NCBI GenBank assembly: GCA_038748365.1
Contig: JBCDIZ010000003.1
Coordinates: forward strand, 248,001 to 312,000
Direction of reading: 5' to 3'
Origin: Alterisphingorhabdus sp038748365
GTDB taxonomy: Bacteria; Pseudomonadota; Alphaproteobacteria; Sphingomonadales; Sphingomonadaceae
DNA length: 64,000 nt
Part shown: piece after piece, positions 1 to 9,900 of the stretch
Layout: each line of letters opens with the position of its first letter
Position numbering within the stretch: position 1 is the stretch's first letter
Program-made: the position numbers and the translations under genes
Notes under the pieces: model-generated
What the model saw: only the letters and a program-made list of their open reading frames with translations
Told to the model about the DNA's origin: nothing
The model's database searches: none

Positions 1-416
1 ATGCCGCTGATCCGCTGCTTGAGAAACACCACACCGAGCAACGCATTGGGGATGATCAGCAATGCAAACATGACCGCGACCAGCCCGGAGGTGACATAAA
101 GCTCGGCGCGATAAACAAAGTTAAAATTGCCGCTGAATTGAAACAGCCCGATCAATATCGCCCAGAAATGGCCCTGCCGGTCGAGCATCAGCGGCAGGCC
201 ACGCAGCCGCGCCAGCACAAACATCGCGGCCGCTGCCAGAATGAAACGGTAACAGACCGACCAGCTCGGCGGCACAACCGAAAGCTGGTCGCGAATAACA
301 ATCCATGTCCCGCCCCAGATTAGCGACACGGTGACAAAGGGGAGCAGCACCGACGGCTGCCAGAAGCTGGTTTCTGCGGTGATATCGCGCGGGGCCCGCG
401 CGGCTGTGTCGCTCAC
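1..416 (-). CDS. EamA/DMT-family drug-metabolite transporter, N-terminal part (runs off window)
   Basis: Reading the minus strand from a GTG at 416 gives an open frame to the window edge, about 138 residues. After a short cytoplasmic start it shows hydrophobic helices, with 'SLIWGGTWIVIRDQL' near residue 32, a pattern typical of the first EamA helix of 10-TM inner-membrane exporters in the DMT superfamily. The GTG overlaps the TGA of the upstream aldolase gene in a GTGA arrangement, so translation is probably coupled. The substrate cannot be told. The C-terminal half lies outside the window. The start rests on the overlap; no separate Shine-Dalgarno was found. Confidence 0.72.
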   Translation of the reverse strand, partial: MSDTAARAPRDITAETSFWQPSVLLPFVTVSLIWGGTWIVIRDQLSVVPPSWSVCYRFILAAAAMFVLARLRGLPLMLDRQGHFWAILIGLFQFSGNFNFVYRAELYVTSGLVAVMFALLIIPNALLGVVFLKQRISG

Positions 417-1432
417 AGCGCCGCTATCGCATTAGCCAGCGGTCGCACCGCATCGGCATCCTGATTCCAGCTGGTGACAAAGCGCGCCTCGCCGCCCGCT
501 TCCGGCGTCACCACGCCCCAGTCATAAAAATCAAAGCCCTGCGCCCGCAATGCATCGGCCTCGCCCGGACCGAGTTTCAGAAACACCTCATTCGCCTGCA
601 CCGGATAGAGCAAACGATCCCCGGCCGCCTCCGCAATCAGCGCCGCACCGGCATTGGCGGCACGGGCATTGGCCAGCCACAGATCATCTTCCAGCATCGC
701 CAATAGCTGCGCCGCCATATAGCGGCCTTTGGACATCAAATGCCCGGCGCGTTTCAGGCGATAGCGCGTATCCTTTGCCAGATTACGGTCGAACAGGATC
801 AGCGCTTCGGCATTCATTCCGCCATTTTTGACGCACCCGAAGCTGAGCGCATCGACACCAGCGCGCCATGTCAGATCGGCAGGTGATGCGCCGGTGCTGG
901 CTACCGCATTGGCGAAACGCGCGCCGTCAAGATGGAAACCGAGGCCACGCTCTTTACACAAAGCCCCCAGCGCCGCCATTTCATCAGGTGAATAGGTCAG
1001 TCCATATTCGCTGGCATTGGTCACAGAAAGCGCAGCCGCCTGCACCTGATGCACATCATCGCGGATTGCCGCCAGCGCAGCGCACACCGCATCGGGCGAC
1101 ACCTTGGCCCCTTTGCCTTCCACCAGTATCAGCTTGGCACCATGGGTGTAAAAGCCCGGCGCGCCGCATTCATCCTGCTCAATATGCGCCAGCTTATGGC
1201 AGATGATGCCCTTATGCGGCGGGCACAAAGCTGCCAGCGCGAGACTGTTTGCCGCGGTGCCAGTGGCGACCCAGATGGCGGTCACCTCAGTCTCGAAAAC
1301 TTGCGAGAAAGCCGCATCCAGCTTTTGGCTCCACGCATCGCCATCATAGGGCGCATCAATCTGGTCAGCATCGATAATCGCCTGCATCACATGGGGATGC
1401 ACCGGCGCGGCATTGTCGGAGAAAAACTGCAT
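413..1432 (-). CDS. Low-specificity L-threonine aldolase-like PLP enzyme
   Basis: 339 residues, fold-type I PLP enzyme of the threonine aldolase (beta-eliminating lyase) family, which cleaves L-threonine or allo-threonine to glycine and acetaldehyde in the cytoplasm. Supporting motifs are the N-terminal 'FFSDNAAPVHP', the cofactor aspartate in 'FHLDGARFANA', and the PLP-lysine context 'DALSFGCVKNGG'. An upstream in-frame TTG would add 12 residues; I chose the ATG at 1432 because the family begins at 'MQFFSDN'. Its stop overlaps the GTG of the EamA transporter, so the two probably form one transcript. Confidence 0.88.
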   Translation of the reverse strand: MQFFSDNAAPVHPHVMQAIIDADQIDAPYDGDAWSQKLDAAFSQVFETEVTAIWVATGTAANSLALAALCPPHKGIICHKLAHIEQDECGAPGFYTHGAKLILVEGKGAKVSPDAVCAALAAIRDDVHQVQAAALSVTNASEYGLTYSPDEMAALGALCKERGLGFHLDGARFANAVASTGASPADLTWRAGVDALSFGCVKNGGMNAEALILFDRNLAKDTRYRLKRAGHLMSKGRYMAAQLLAMLEDDLWLANARAANAGAALIAEAAGDRLLYPVQANEVFLKLGPGEADALRAQGFDFYDWGVVTPEAGGEARFVTSWNQDADAVRPLANAIAAL

Positions 1433-1556
1433 GATCAGCGCCGTATCGCGCTCATCGCCGTGCCGCAAGCCATAAGCGAACAGAAGTAAAATCCGCCTTA
1501 GCTGATGGACATTCCCGCCCGCTTACCGCTAGGCTGAAAAGAAAAAGGAGAGGAAC

Positions 1557-3050
1557 ATGGACTGCACAAGACGGCAGATGATGGTCGGCATGACATCGAC
1601 ACTGGCGCTGGCTTCATTGGGCGGATGCAAAGAGGCGGATATACCCGGCAGCGAGACAGATCTGACCAAGCTGGACGGCGTATCGCAGGCTTCACTGATC
1701 GCCGATGGGCATATGAGCGCGGAAGAAGCGGTTACGGCAGCACTTGAGCGCATTGAAAAGGTCGATCCACAGCTCAACGCCTTTGTCGATGTGCGCCCCG
1801 AACAGGCGCTGGAAAAAGCGCGCAACCTGCCCTTTCCTGATCGCGCCTATTCGGGCCTTCCTTATGCGCTGAAAGATCTCAATGAATATCCCGGCATGAA
1901 GTTTGAGCGCGGCTCCGCCATGTTCAAAGGCGCAATGGGTGAGAAAAAGACACCCTATACCGAGAAGATTGACGAGAGCGGCGTGATCGTCCTCGGCAAA
2001 ACCGCGACACCGGAATTTGGCCTGTTGGGAACCACCGAGCCAACGGCCTTTACGCCCTGCCGTAACCCGTGGAACATAGGTCACAGCGCAGGCGGTTCAA
2101 GCGGCGGCGCGGCCGCTGCAGTGGCGGCGCGGATAATGCCGATTGCACAGGCCAGCGACGGCGGCGGCTCGATCCGTAACCCGGCAGCCCAATGCGGTCT
2201 GGTCGGGCTCAAGCCATCGCGCGGGCGTTTCCCCGATCAGGGCAATCCCGCTCGTGAAATTGACCTCAGCATCAAACATTGTGTCAGCCTGTCAGTACGC
2301 GACACCGCCATGATGCTGGCGCTGACTGAAGCGGAAAACGGACCCTTGGCGCCTGTGGGATTGGTCAAGCCGGGCACGGCAGAGCCAAAACGCATCGCCG
2401 TTACCATCAATGACTCGGCAGGAAATCCACCGCATCCCGATGTTGCCAATGCGGTAATGGAAGCGGCAAAACAGCTGGAAGAACTGGGACACCAGATCGA
2501 AATGGTAGAAGCTGGCGCGGGCGTAGCGGATGAAGTCATTGATGACTTCACCGTCCTCTGGGGTCAGGCGGTTGTGCCGATTGTCGATGCCGCAGACCAG
2601 ATGGCCGGTGGATCAGCACGCGATGCCAAATTGCTTGAAGGATGGACGGTCGATCTCGCAGATCATTACAGAGCACTGCCCGAAGGAGAGGCAGCCCAAG
2701 CAATCGAACGACTCGAACGCGAGGCAGAGAAGATACGCGGCTGGCTGGGCGGCTATGACGCCTGGCTCACGCCTTCAACCGCCATGCCCGCCCCCGAATT
2801 GGGCTGGACACTCGGCGATCAACCCTTTGAGCAGAATTCCGATAGGTCCGGAAAGCTGGTAGGGCATCTTGCGATCCATAATCTTGCCGGTACGCCGAGC
2901 ATCAGCCTACCTTGGGGCCTGAGCGGCGGCCTCCCCATCGGCGTGCTGCTCAGCAGCGGTGTCGGCAACGAGAAGACATTGCTGGATTTGAGCTACCAAC
3001 TCGAAGAGGCAAAGCCGTGGATCAATATGCTGCCGCCGGTCGTCGCGTAG
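1557..3050 (+). CDS. Exported amidase (amidase-signature family)
   Basis: 497 residues. The N-terminus has twin arginines ('CTRRQMMVGM') followed by a hydrophobic stretch and a lipobox-like 'ASLGGC', suggesting Tat or lipoprotein export. The amidase-signature core is complete: the catalytic Lys near residue 106 ('YALKDL'), the Gly/Ser loop 'SAGGSSGGAAAA' with the cis-Ser near 182, and the nucleophile Ser near 205 in 'DGGGSIRNPA'. These enzymes hydrolyse carboxamides; the substrate is unknown. A strong ribosome site (aaaggag) stands six to eight bases before the ATG. It is divergent from the aldolase gene and followed by a strong hairpin. Confidence 0.88.
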   Translation: MDCTRRQMMVGMTSTLALASLGGCKEADIPGSETDLTKLDGVSQASLIADGHMSAEEAVTAALERIEKVDPQLNAFVDVRPEQALEKARNLPFPDRAYSGLPYALKDLNEYPGMKFERGSAMFKGAMGEKKTPYTEKIDESGVIVLGKTATPEFGLLGTTEPTAFTPCRNPWNIGHSAGGSSGGAAAAVAARIMPIAQASDGGGSIRNPAAQCGLVGLKPSRGRFPDQGNPAREIDLSIKHCVSLSVRDTAMMLALTEAENGPLAPVGLVKPGTAEPKRIAVTINDSAGNPPHPDVANAVMEAAKQLEELGHQIEMVEAGAGVADEVIDDFTVLWGQAVVPIVDAADQMAGGSARDAKLLEGWTVDLADHYRALPEGEAAQAIERLEREAEKIRGWLGGYDAWLTPSTAMPAPELGWTLGDQPFEQNSDRSGKLVGHLAIHNLAGTPSISLPWGLSGGLPIGVLLSSGVGNEKTLLDLSYQLEEAKPWINMLPPVVA

Positions 3051-3127
3051 CTGGACGATAAGCAACGGCCTTAATGCAATTAGATCGGGCTTCTGGCAGA
3101 AGTATCTACAGCCATCAAAGCACCACC

Positions 3128-3164
3128 CTAGGGTCAGGATCTATTCAATAGGTCCTGACCCTAG
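3128..3164. terminator. Bidirectional hairpin between convergent genes
   Basis: Perfect 12-bp arms CTAGGGTCAGGA / TCCTGACCCTAG enclose a further 5-bp stem (CTATT/AATAG), followed on the plus side by CCATTTTT. It sits between the convergent amidase and enoyl-CoA hydratase genes and could stop transcription from both sides. An alternative is a dispersed intergenic repeat. Confidence 0.65.
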
Positions 3165-3175
3165 CCATTTTTGGG

Positions 3176-4021
3176 TTAGTTCACCTCTTGGACGCCTTCA
3201 ACAAGCTTTTCCCAGGCGTGCTGATTGTCCATGTCAAACTGTGCGCCTTGCTCATCAGCCCATTTGAATCGCTTTAGCGCGGGCGTCTGACTGGTCGCCT
3301 GATAGAGCCAGTAAGCCTCAGTCTTTAGCGCTTCATCAATTGGTTCATCGATGGATGCGTGAACAGCCATTTTGCAAGCTTCGATTGATTGCGATGGCCA
3401 TAGGGCAATGCGCTTAGCAAGCGCATCGACATAAGGACCAATTTCGTCGGCATTAAGAGCCTTGTTGACTGTGCCCCAAGCCTCAGCTTGGTCAGCATCA
3501 AAATCGCGAGCGCCAAGGATAATCTCAAGCGCTACACCAAGCCCGGCCTGACGGGCCATACGCGAGGCACCACCGCCACATGGGAGGATGCCCATTCCGA
3601 CTTCCATCTGCATAAACTTCGCCTTTCCACGCGCAGCAAAGCGCATGTCGCAGGCTTGAGCGAACTCATGCCCTCCACCGCGCGCATAGCCTTCAATCTT
3701 GGCAATGCTAGCTTGCGGCAACTTGCTGATACGCTCAAGCACACGCTGAAGATCAAGCAATTCAACTTCGCTGCGATGTACAGGCTTGGCAGACATATCC
3801 TTCAGGAACTCTGTATCGGCATGCGCGACGAAGATATCCGGGTTAGCCGACTGGAAGACGACGACCTTTACCGAGCGATCTGCCTCGAGCTTTTGTGCAA
3901 GCATATCAAGATCGGACAGCATGGGCAGGCCCTGTATGTTCACAGGGGGATAATCAAAAGTTACTGTAGCAATAGCATTGTCGATTGCCACTTTGAATGT
4001 GGTGAAACCTTCATACTTCAT
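3176..4021 (-). CDS. Enoyl-CoA hydratase/isomerase (crotonase) family protein
   Basis: 281 residues of crotonase fold, acting on acyl-CoA thioesters in the cytoplasm. The N-terminal strand pattern 'IATVTFDYPPVNIQGLPM' and the oxyanion-hole region around 'YARGGGHEFAQACDMRFAA' are typical. The usual hydratase glutamates are not both obvious, so hydratase, isomerase or hydrolase activity cannot be assigned. A good ribosome site (GAGGAGG) lies before the ATG at 4021. It is divergent from the LysR gene at 4120, whose product is its likely regulator. Confidence 0.82.
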   Translation of the reverse strand: MKYEGFTTFKVAIDNAIATVTFDYPPVNIQGLPMLSDLDMLAQKLEADRSVKVVVFQSANPDIFVAHADTEFLKDMSAKPVHRSEVELLDLQRVLERISKLPQASIAKIEGYARGGGHEFAQACDMRFAARGKAKFMQMEVGMGILPCGGGASRMARQAGLGVALEIILGARDFDADQAEAWGTVNKALNADEIGPYVDALAKRIALWPSQSIEACKMAVHASIDEPIDEALKTEAYWLYQATSQTPALKRFKWADEQGAQFDMDNQHAWEKLVEGVQEVN

Positions 4022-4119
4022 AAGAGCCTCCTCGTTTGAACCCTGGCTATTTTATGCATTGCTACAGCGATAAAAATGGCCCATTTCAGGCTTCAGAATT
4101 CGCAATTTGGATATAATCA
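4022..4119. promoter_or_regulatory. Shared divergent control region of crotonase and LysR genes
   Basis: This 98-bp gap separates divergent genes, the usual arrangement for a LysR regulator and its target. A perfect TATAAT lies at 4112-4117, only two bases before the LysR ATG, so if used it would start transcription inside the annotated codon region. No clear -35 was found at 17 bp. The operator is inferred from layout only. Confidence 0.4.
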
Positions 4120-5031
4120 ATGGACCTTGACAGTTTGCGCCTGTTTGTTCGAGCGGCAGAAAAGCTCAACATTAGTGCTGCGGGACGTGAGCTGGGTCTT
4201 GCCCCGGCGGTAGCAAGCGCAAGACTGGCTAAATTGGAACACGAGATGGGCGCCGAGTTGTTGCATCGCTCAACACGTAAAGTCTCGGTCTCTATTGAAG
4301 GCGAGGAGTTTTTGCCATTCGCTCGCGAAATCCTTGCGCAACGAGATGCAGCTATGGCGGCTTTGGGTCACGGCAGACCAAGGGCTTCTGGAACGATCCG
4401 TTTTGCTGCGTCGAGTACTTTCGCGCAGCTGTACATTGTCCCAATTCTACCCGAATTCCTCAAACGTCATCCCGAGATTAACCTCGACCTCCGCCTCTCG
4501 GATTCATCGTTTGATTTGCTGGAAGGGAGCTATGATCTCGCCTTGCGAAACAGCGCACTTTATGACAGCAGCCTAAAGGCAAGAAAGCTTGCAGAAGCGT
4601 CTGATATTTTGTGCACCGCCCCTTCTTATCTTGCCAACCGCAGCATGCCAAATAGCCCTCATGACCTATCGGATCACGATCTGATCGCATTTCGCCAAAT
4701 GGATAATAGTGTCGAATTGGAGCGTGATGGAAAGCGCGAAACGATTTCCATGAGTAGTAGCAGAACGAGAATTGAGCTAGATGATGGAGCAAGCCAAAGG
4801 CTCGCAACAATGGCGGGTCTCGGCATCTCTCTTAATGCACGCTGGAATGTAGAGCATGAGCTGCGCGAAGGGATGCTTGTCGAGATACTGTCCGATTGGA
4901 CTGTCATAAGTGATCGAGCGCTCTGGCTGGTTTATCCCAAATCCAATGTACTCACCGCCAAGGTGCGCGTTCTGATCGACTTTCTCGTCGAGAAGATCGG
5001 ACGCAATCCACCTTGGCAGCCTATGGTCTAA
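4120..5031 (+). CDS. LysR-family transcriptional regulator
   Basis: 303 residues. It starts with the canonical 'MDLDSLRLFVRAAEKLN' winged helix-turn-helix, followed by 'AASARLAKLEHEMGAELLHR'-type recognition helix residues (about 25-50), and a periplasmic-binding-protein-like effector domain from about residue 90. Length is normal for the family. There is no visible Shine-Dalgarno before the ATG. It is divergent from the crotonase gene and convergent, with a five-base gap, to the MDR oxidoreductase gene; both enzymes are candidate targets. The effector is unknown. Confidence 0.9.
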   Translation: MDLDSLRLFVRAAEKLNISAAGRELGLAPAVASARLAKLEHEMGAELLHRSTRKVSVSIEGEEFLPFAREILAQRDAAMAALGHGRPRASGTIRFAASSTFAQLYIVPILPEFLKRHPEINLDLRLSDSSFDLLEGSYDLALRNSALYDSSLKARKLAEASDILCTAPSYLANRSMPNSPHDLSDHDLIAFRQMDNSVELERDGKRETISMSSSRTRIELDDGASQRLATMAGLGISLNARWNVEHELREGMLVEILSDWTVISDRALWLVYPKSNVLTAKVRVLIDFLVEKIGRNPPWQPMV

Positions 5032-5036
5032 TCGGA

Positions 5037-6029
5037 TCAGGCCAGTTCGACTACAACCTTTCCAGTCGCCTTGCCGCTTGTCAGTCGGCCATGGGCTTCG
5101 CCCACTTGTTCAAGCGTAAAGCGCGCTTCATCAAGCAAAGGCTTAACCTTCCCTGCATCCACTAGCTTGGCTAGTTTGGCCAGGATCTGTCCATGAGCTT
5201 CTCTCTTAAAATCATGCAGCATCGGAATGAGCATGAATACCACATGGATTGACAGGCCCTTAAAGTGCGCTGGCGTGAGGTCGAGCTCAAGCATAGATAC
5301 GGTGGTGACCACCTGGCCGTTAAGCGCAGCGGCCTCGAACGACTTGCCCATATTGGCACCGCCTACCGAGTCGTAAATAACGTCAAAACCAGCACCACCA
5401 GTATGTTGGGCCACATAGTCCGAAACATCTTCTGCTCGATAGTCGATCGGCGTCGCCCCATAACCGGCAATGATCTGAAGCGACTCTTCTCCTGTACCGG
5501 TCGAATAGACATCGGCGCCAAATGCTTGAGCAAGCTGCAAGGCCACATGCCCGACTCCACCTGTTCCACCGTGGATGAGAACTTTCTGGCCTTTATCTAC
5601 GCCGGCGCGGACCAATCCTTCATATGCGGTAATCCCAACCAGCGGTAGGGCAGCGGCTTCACGCATCGATAAGGACTTGGGTTTATGTGCAATCAGGCGA
5701 GCATCGGCCACCATGAACTCGGCAAGTGCACCGGGAAGATCGCCAAGGCCGCCTGCACAGCCATAGATTTCATCGCCAGGTGCAAAGCCTTCAACACCTT
5801 GCCCGACTTCTTCTATTGTTCCTGCAAAGTCCATTCCGAGAAGGGCAGGAAGGTTGGGCGAGATCGGAGCGAGTCCTTCCCCCATCGTTCGGATCATGGT
5901 GTCAACCGTGTTCACGCTAGTCGCGGAAACGCGTACGATAATATGCCCGGGTTTTACGGAAGGTTTGGCAAAGTCAGATGCGACAAACTTTGCGGCTTCG
6001 CCATAGTCATTGAGGATCATCGATTTCAT
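5037..6029 (-). CDS. Zinc-independent quinone oxidoreductase-like MDR enzyme
   Basis: 330 residues, medium-chain dehydrogenase/reductase superfamily. The N-terminal GroES-like part has 'LPALLGMDFAGTIEEVGQG'; the Rossmann motif is 'VLIHGGTGGVGHVALQLA' near residue 150. The cysteine and histidine cluster of zinc alcohol dehydrogenases is absent, which points to an NADPH:quinone or enone reductase. I chose the ATG at 6029 over an in-frame TTG at 6041 because GGAG stands six bases before it. It converges with the LysR gene. The substrate is not evident. Confidence 0.85.
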   Translation of the reverse strand: MKSMILNDYGEAAKFVASDFAKPSVKPGHIIVRVSATSVNTVDTMIRTMGEGLAPISPNLPALLGMDFAGTIEEVGQGVEGFAPGDEIYGCAGGLGDLPGALAEFMVADARLIAHKPKSLSMREAAALPLVGITAYEGLVRAGVDKGQKVLIHGGTGGVGHVALQLAQAFGADVYSTGTGEESLQIIAGYGATPIDYRAEDVSDYVAQHTGGAGFDVIYDSVGGANMGKSFEAAALNGQVVTTVSMLELDLTPAHFKGLSIHVVFMLIPMLHDFKREAHGQILAKLAKLVDAGKVKPLLDEARFTLEQVGEAHGRLTSGKATGKVVVELA

Positions 6030-6206
6030 AAGGCACTCCAATTGTTGGATATGCCTCCAGCTAATCCCCAGATTGTATCAGATAAACGCTGCTTTTCGTA
6101 AAACAGAATTCCGTTTTGATGGATAATTTTGCCCTGTGTTCAATATTTGCTTTCCACGAAAGGGAGCAACCAGAAACTGAATGCGGCTCTATTCGCCGTA
6201 AAGACC

Positions 6207-6716
6207 TTACCGCATCCGCTCGGCCTTTAATCCGGCAGCAGCTATACCTGCTTTTGCGCAGGCTTCATCAGCAGAAGGCGCGCCGCCGGAAACGCCGATG
6301 GCGCCGAGAATATGTTTTCCGTCCGCGCTGTATATCGGCACGCCACCGGCCACAGTGACCACATTGGGAGCATAAGCAAAGCCCGGCGTATTCTGCGCGC
6401 CCTGCTCCATACCCGATGTGGCAAAGCCCCAAAGTGCGCTGGCCTTGGCTTTTTCAGTGGCAAAGGCGGTATTGCCCGGACGCGCGCCCTGCATCCGCAA
6501 TGCCGCAACCAGATGGCCACCGCTATCAACAACGATGATGGAAAAGCGCTGCTGATTTGCTTCAGCATCAGCGAAACAGCCCTGCACAACCACCTGTGCC
6601 GAGGCCGCATCAATCCCGCGATCAGTCATCAACTGGGCAGAAGCAGGAGCAGCAAACCCCGTTGTCAACATGGCCAAGGTCATCAGGCTAGCACTGAAAT
6701 CTGATAGTAAACGCAT
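6207..6716 (-). CDS. Exported GlcG/HbpS-like (DUF336) protein
   Basis: 169 residues with a Sec signal peptide ending near 'GFAAPASAQ' (about residue 28). The body matches the GlcG/HbpS fold: 'SIIVVDSGGHLVAALRMQGA', 'TAFATEKAKASALWGF', and the closing 'GGVPIYSADGKHILGAIGVSGG'. Members bind haem or small cofactors, or are carried beside glycolate and alcohol oxidation genes. The signal peptide places this one in the periplasm. It stands alone on the minus strand, so its partner is unknown. Confidence 0.8.
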   Translation of the reverse strand: MRLLSDFSASLMTLAMLTTGFAAPASAQLMTDRGIDAASAQVVVQGCFADAEANQQRFSIIVVDSGGHLVAALRMQGARPGNTAFATEKAKASALWGFATSGMEQGAQNTPGFAYAPNVVTVAGGVPIYSADGKHILGAIGVSGGAPSADEACAKAGIAAAGLKAERMR

Positions 6717-6970
6717 ATCTTACCCCCATCAGGTCGTCCATAATACAGTGAGGCATTCTGGAGCAGGTCAAGGATATTCGCAATGCCAAGATGGTTGAAG
6801 ACGCGGTGACACTGCTAACTATGCTGAGAAATCTGCGCTGCTTTAAAACCGCTGACGCATATGGGACACCGATTTTACATCTGTCCAATAAACTATGCAC
6901 TTTGTCGACTATCATTTGTAGACACAGGATTGGGTAGCATGCTCTAATAAGGCTGTAGGGGGAGCTTTCG

Positions 6971-9900
6971 ATGAAAATTGCCAGGTTTTTGATCACACTT
7001 CTGTTGGCTCTAGGGCTTGGGAGCGCGGCAGTCGCGCAATCGGAAGAGCAAGAAGAGCAGCCCCCGCTTTCCAGTCCCACTTTTAATGCGTTTAAGCTGC
7101 GTGGCATTGGCCCTGCTTTTATGTCCGGGCGCATTGCCGATATCGCGATTGTGCAGGATGATCCGGCGACATGGTATGTTGCTGTCGGTTCCGGTGGTGT
7201 CTGGAAAACCGAAAATGCCGGTACTACCTGGGTATCCCTGTTCGAGGGGCAGGGGTCTTATTCGATTGGCTCTCTCGGTCTTGATCCTTCTGACCCCAAC
7301 CGCATCTGGGTCGGCACAGGTGAGAATAATGGCGGGCGCCATATCGGCTTTGGCGACGGCATTTATCGCTCCAATGATGGCGGCAAGACATGGGAGAAGC
7401 TGGGTCTGGAAGCCTCAGAGCATATCTCCAAGATTATCGTTCACCCGGAAGATTCCAACACCGTCTGGGTAGCCGCGCAGGGACCGCTCTGGTCACCCGG
7501 CGGCGAGCGTGGTGTCTTCAAGACCACCGATGGCGGCAAGACTTGGGAGAAGACGCTCTCCGCTGGTCCTTATACCGGCGCGACAGACCTCCTTATTGAT
7601 CCGCGTGATCCCGACCGCCTTTATGCCGCTATGTGGCAGCATCAGCGCACGGTTGCGACCTATGTCGGTGGTGGCCCGGAAAGCGGCTTGTGGAAATCCG
7701 AAGATGGCGGCGAAACATGGACCGAGCTGAAAACCGGTTTGCCACAGGGCAATATGGGCAAGATCGGTCTGACGCTCTCGCCGATACGGCCCGATGTTGT
7801 CTATGCCGCTATTGAGGAAGATCAGCGCAAAGGTGGCGTCTGGAGATCAACCAATCGCGGTGCGAGCTGGGAGAAAATGTCTGACGAGGTTGGGCAGGGT
7901 ACCGGGCCGCATTATTATCAGGAGCTTTATGCCAGCCCACATGTGTTTGATCGCATTTATCTGGTGTCTAACACCAGCCAGATTTCCAATGATGGTGGCA
8001 AGACATGGACGCCGCTTAACAATGAGTACAAGCATGTCGATGACCACGCCATCGCCTTCCGCCCCGATGACCCGGACTATATTCTTTTCGGTTCCGATGG
8101 TGGCCTTTATGAAAGCTATGACCACACCAAGACATGGCGGTTCATCAACAATCTGCCGGTAACGCAATTCTATAAGGTTGCGGTGGATGATGCCGAACCG
8201 TTCTACTTTGTCTATGGTGGCACGCAGGACAATAACTCCCAGGGTGGCCCGTCGCGCACTGATAATCGCCATGGCATTCGCAATGATGACTGGTTCGTCA
8301 CTTTGTTTGCCGATGGCCATCAGTCCGCCATTGAGCCAGGCAATCCCGATATCATGTATGCCGAGTGGCAGCAGGGCAATTTGGCCCGCGTCGACCGGAT
8401 TACCGGTGAGGTGGTGCATATTCAGCCTCAGCCTTCGCCCGGTGATCCAATTGAGCGGTGGAATTGGGACAGCCCGATTTTCGTCAGCCAGCATCAGCCG
8501 ACACGGCTTTACTTCGCCTCCCAACGTGTCTGGCGTTCAGATGATCGCGGCGATAGCTGGACGCCGATTTCAGGCGACCTAACCCGCGATCAGGACCGAC
8601 TGAAACTGCCGGTTCAGGGACGGCAATGGAGCTGGGAAGCAGGTTGGGACCTGCTCGCCATGTCGCAATACAACACCATCACCTCACTGGGTGAATCCCC
8701 GATTGACGAGAATATCCTCTATATCGGCACCGATGATGGCCTGATACAGGTCAGCGAAAATGGCGGCGCAAGCTGGAGGAAAATCGAAGTTGGCAGCCTT
8801 CCCGGTGTGCCCGATACCGCTTTTGTCAACGATATCCGCGCCGACCTGTTCGATGCGAATACCGTCTATGTCGCGCTCGATAACCACAAATATGGCGACT
8901 ATAAGCCCTATCTGCTGAAGAGTACGAACCGTGGTGCAAGCTGGACCAGCATCACCGGTGATATGCCGGATCGTCATCTTATCTGGCGTGTCGTGCAGGA
9001 TCATGTCAATCCGAGCCTGCTATTTTCGGCGACCGAGTTTGGCATGTTTTTCACCCTTGATGGTGGCCGTAAATGGGTCAAGCTGACCGGTGATGCACCG
9101 ACCATCTCTTTCCGCGATCTCACCATTCAGCGCCGTGAGGATGATCTTGTCGGCGCCAGCTTCGGGCGCGGCTTTTTCATCGTCGATGACATCTCGCCGT
9201 TGCGCACATTGAGTGAAGCCAGCCTTAATCAGGAGGCGATGCTGTTCCCCGGTCGCAAGGCGCATTGGTATATTGAGCAGCATCCGCTGGCCTTTAATGA
9301 AGGCGGGGCGCAGGGGCACAGCTATTTCCGCGCGCCCAATCCGCCCTTTGGTGCGAACTTCACCTATTATCTCGCCGAAGATGTGCCCTCGCTGCAGGAG
9401 GCGCGGCAGAAGCGCGAGAAACCGCTCGCCAAGGACGGCAAGGATACGCCGTTCCCGGGCTTTGATACGATCACCGCCGAGCTTCAGGAAACCGCGCCGA
9501 CCATATGGCTGACGGTGCGCAATTCTGACGGCAATATTGTGCGGCGGCTGAAAGGCCCTGCGAAAAAAGGATTCCACCGGGTGAACTGGGATCTGCGTTA
9601 CCCCGATATATCGGTGGCCGCGCCGGTCGCTCCGGACGGTGAAGAACCGACAGGCTTCCTCGTTTCGCCCGGCGAATATACCGTGTCGCTTTCCAGGCGA
9701 GTTCGCGGGCAGACCACCGAACTGGTTGGCCCCAAGCCCTTCACCGTTGCCCGTCTGCGCGACGGTGCATTGCCACCTAAGCCGGATGCCGCCGAATTCT
9801 GGGCCGAGATCGCCCAATTTGACCGCTCGGTGAGCGCCACCGCAAGCACGCTGTCATCGCTTGAGAAGAAAGTCGGCTTGCTGGCCATCGCAACCGAGCG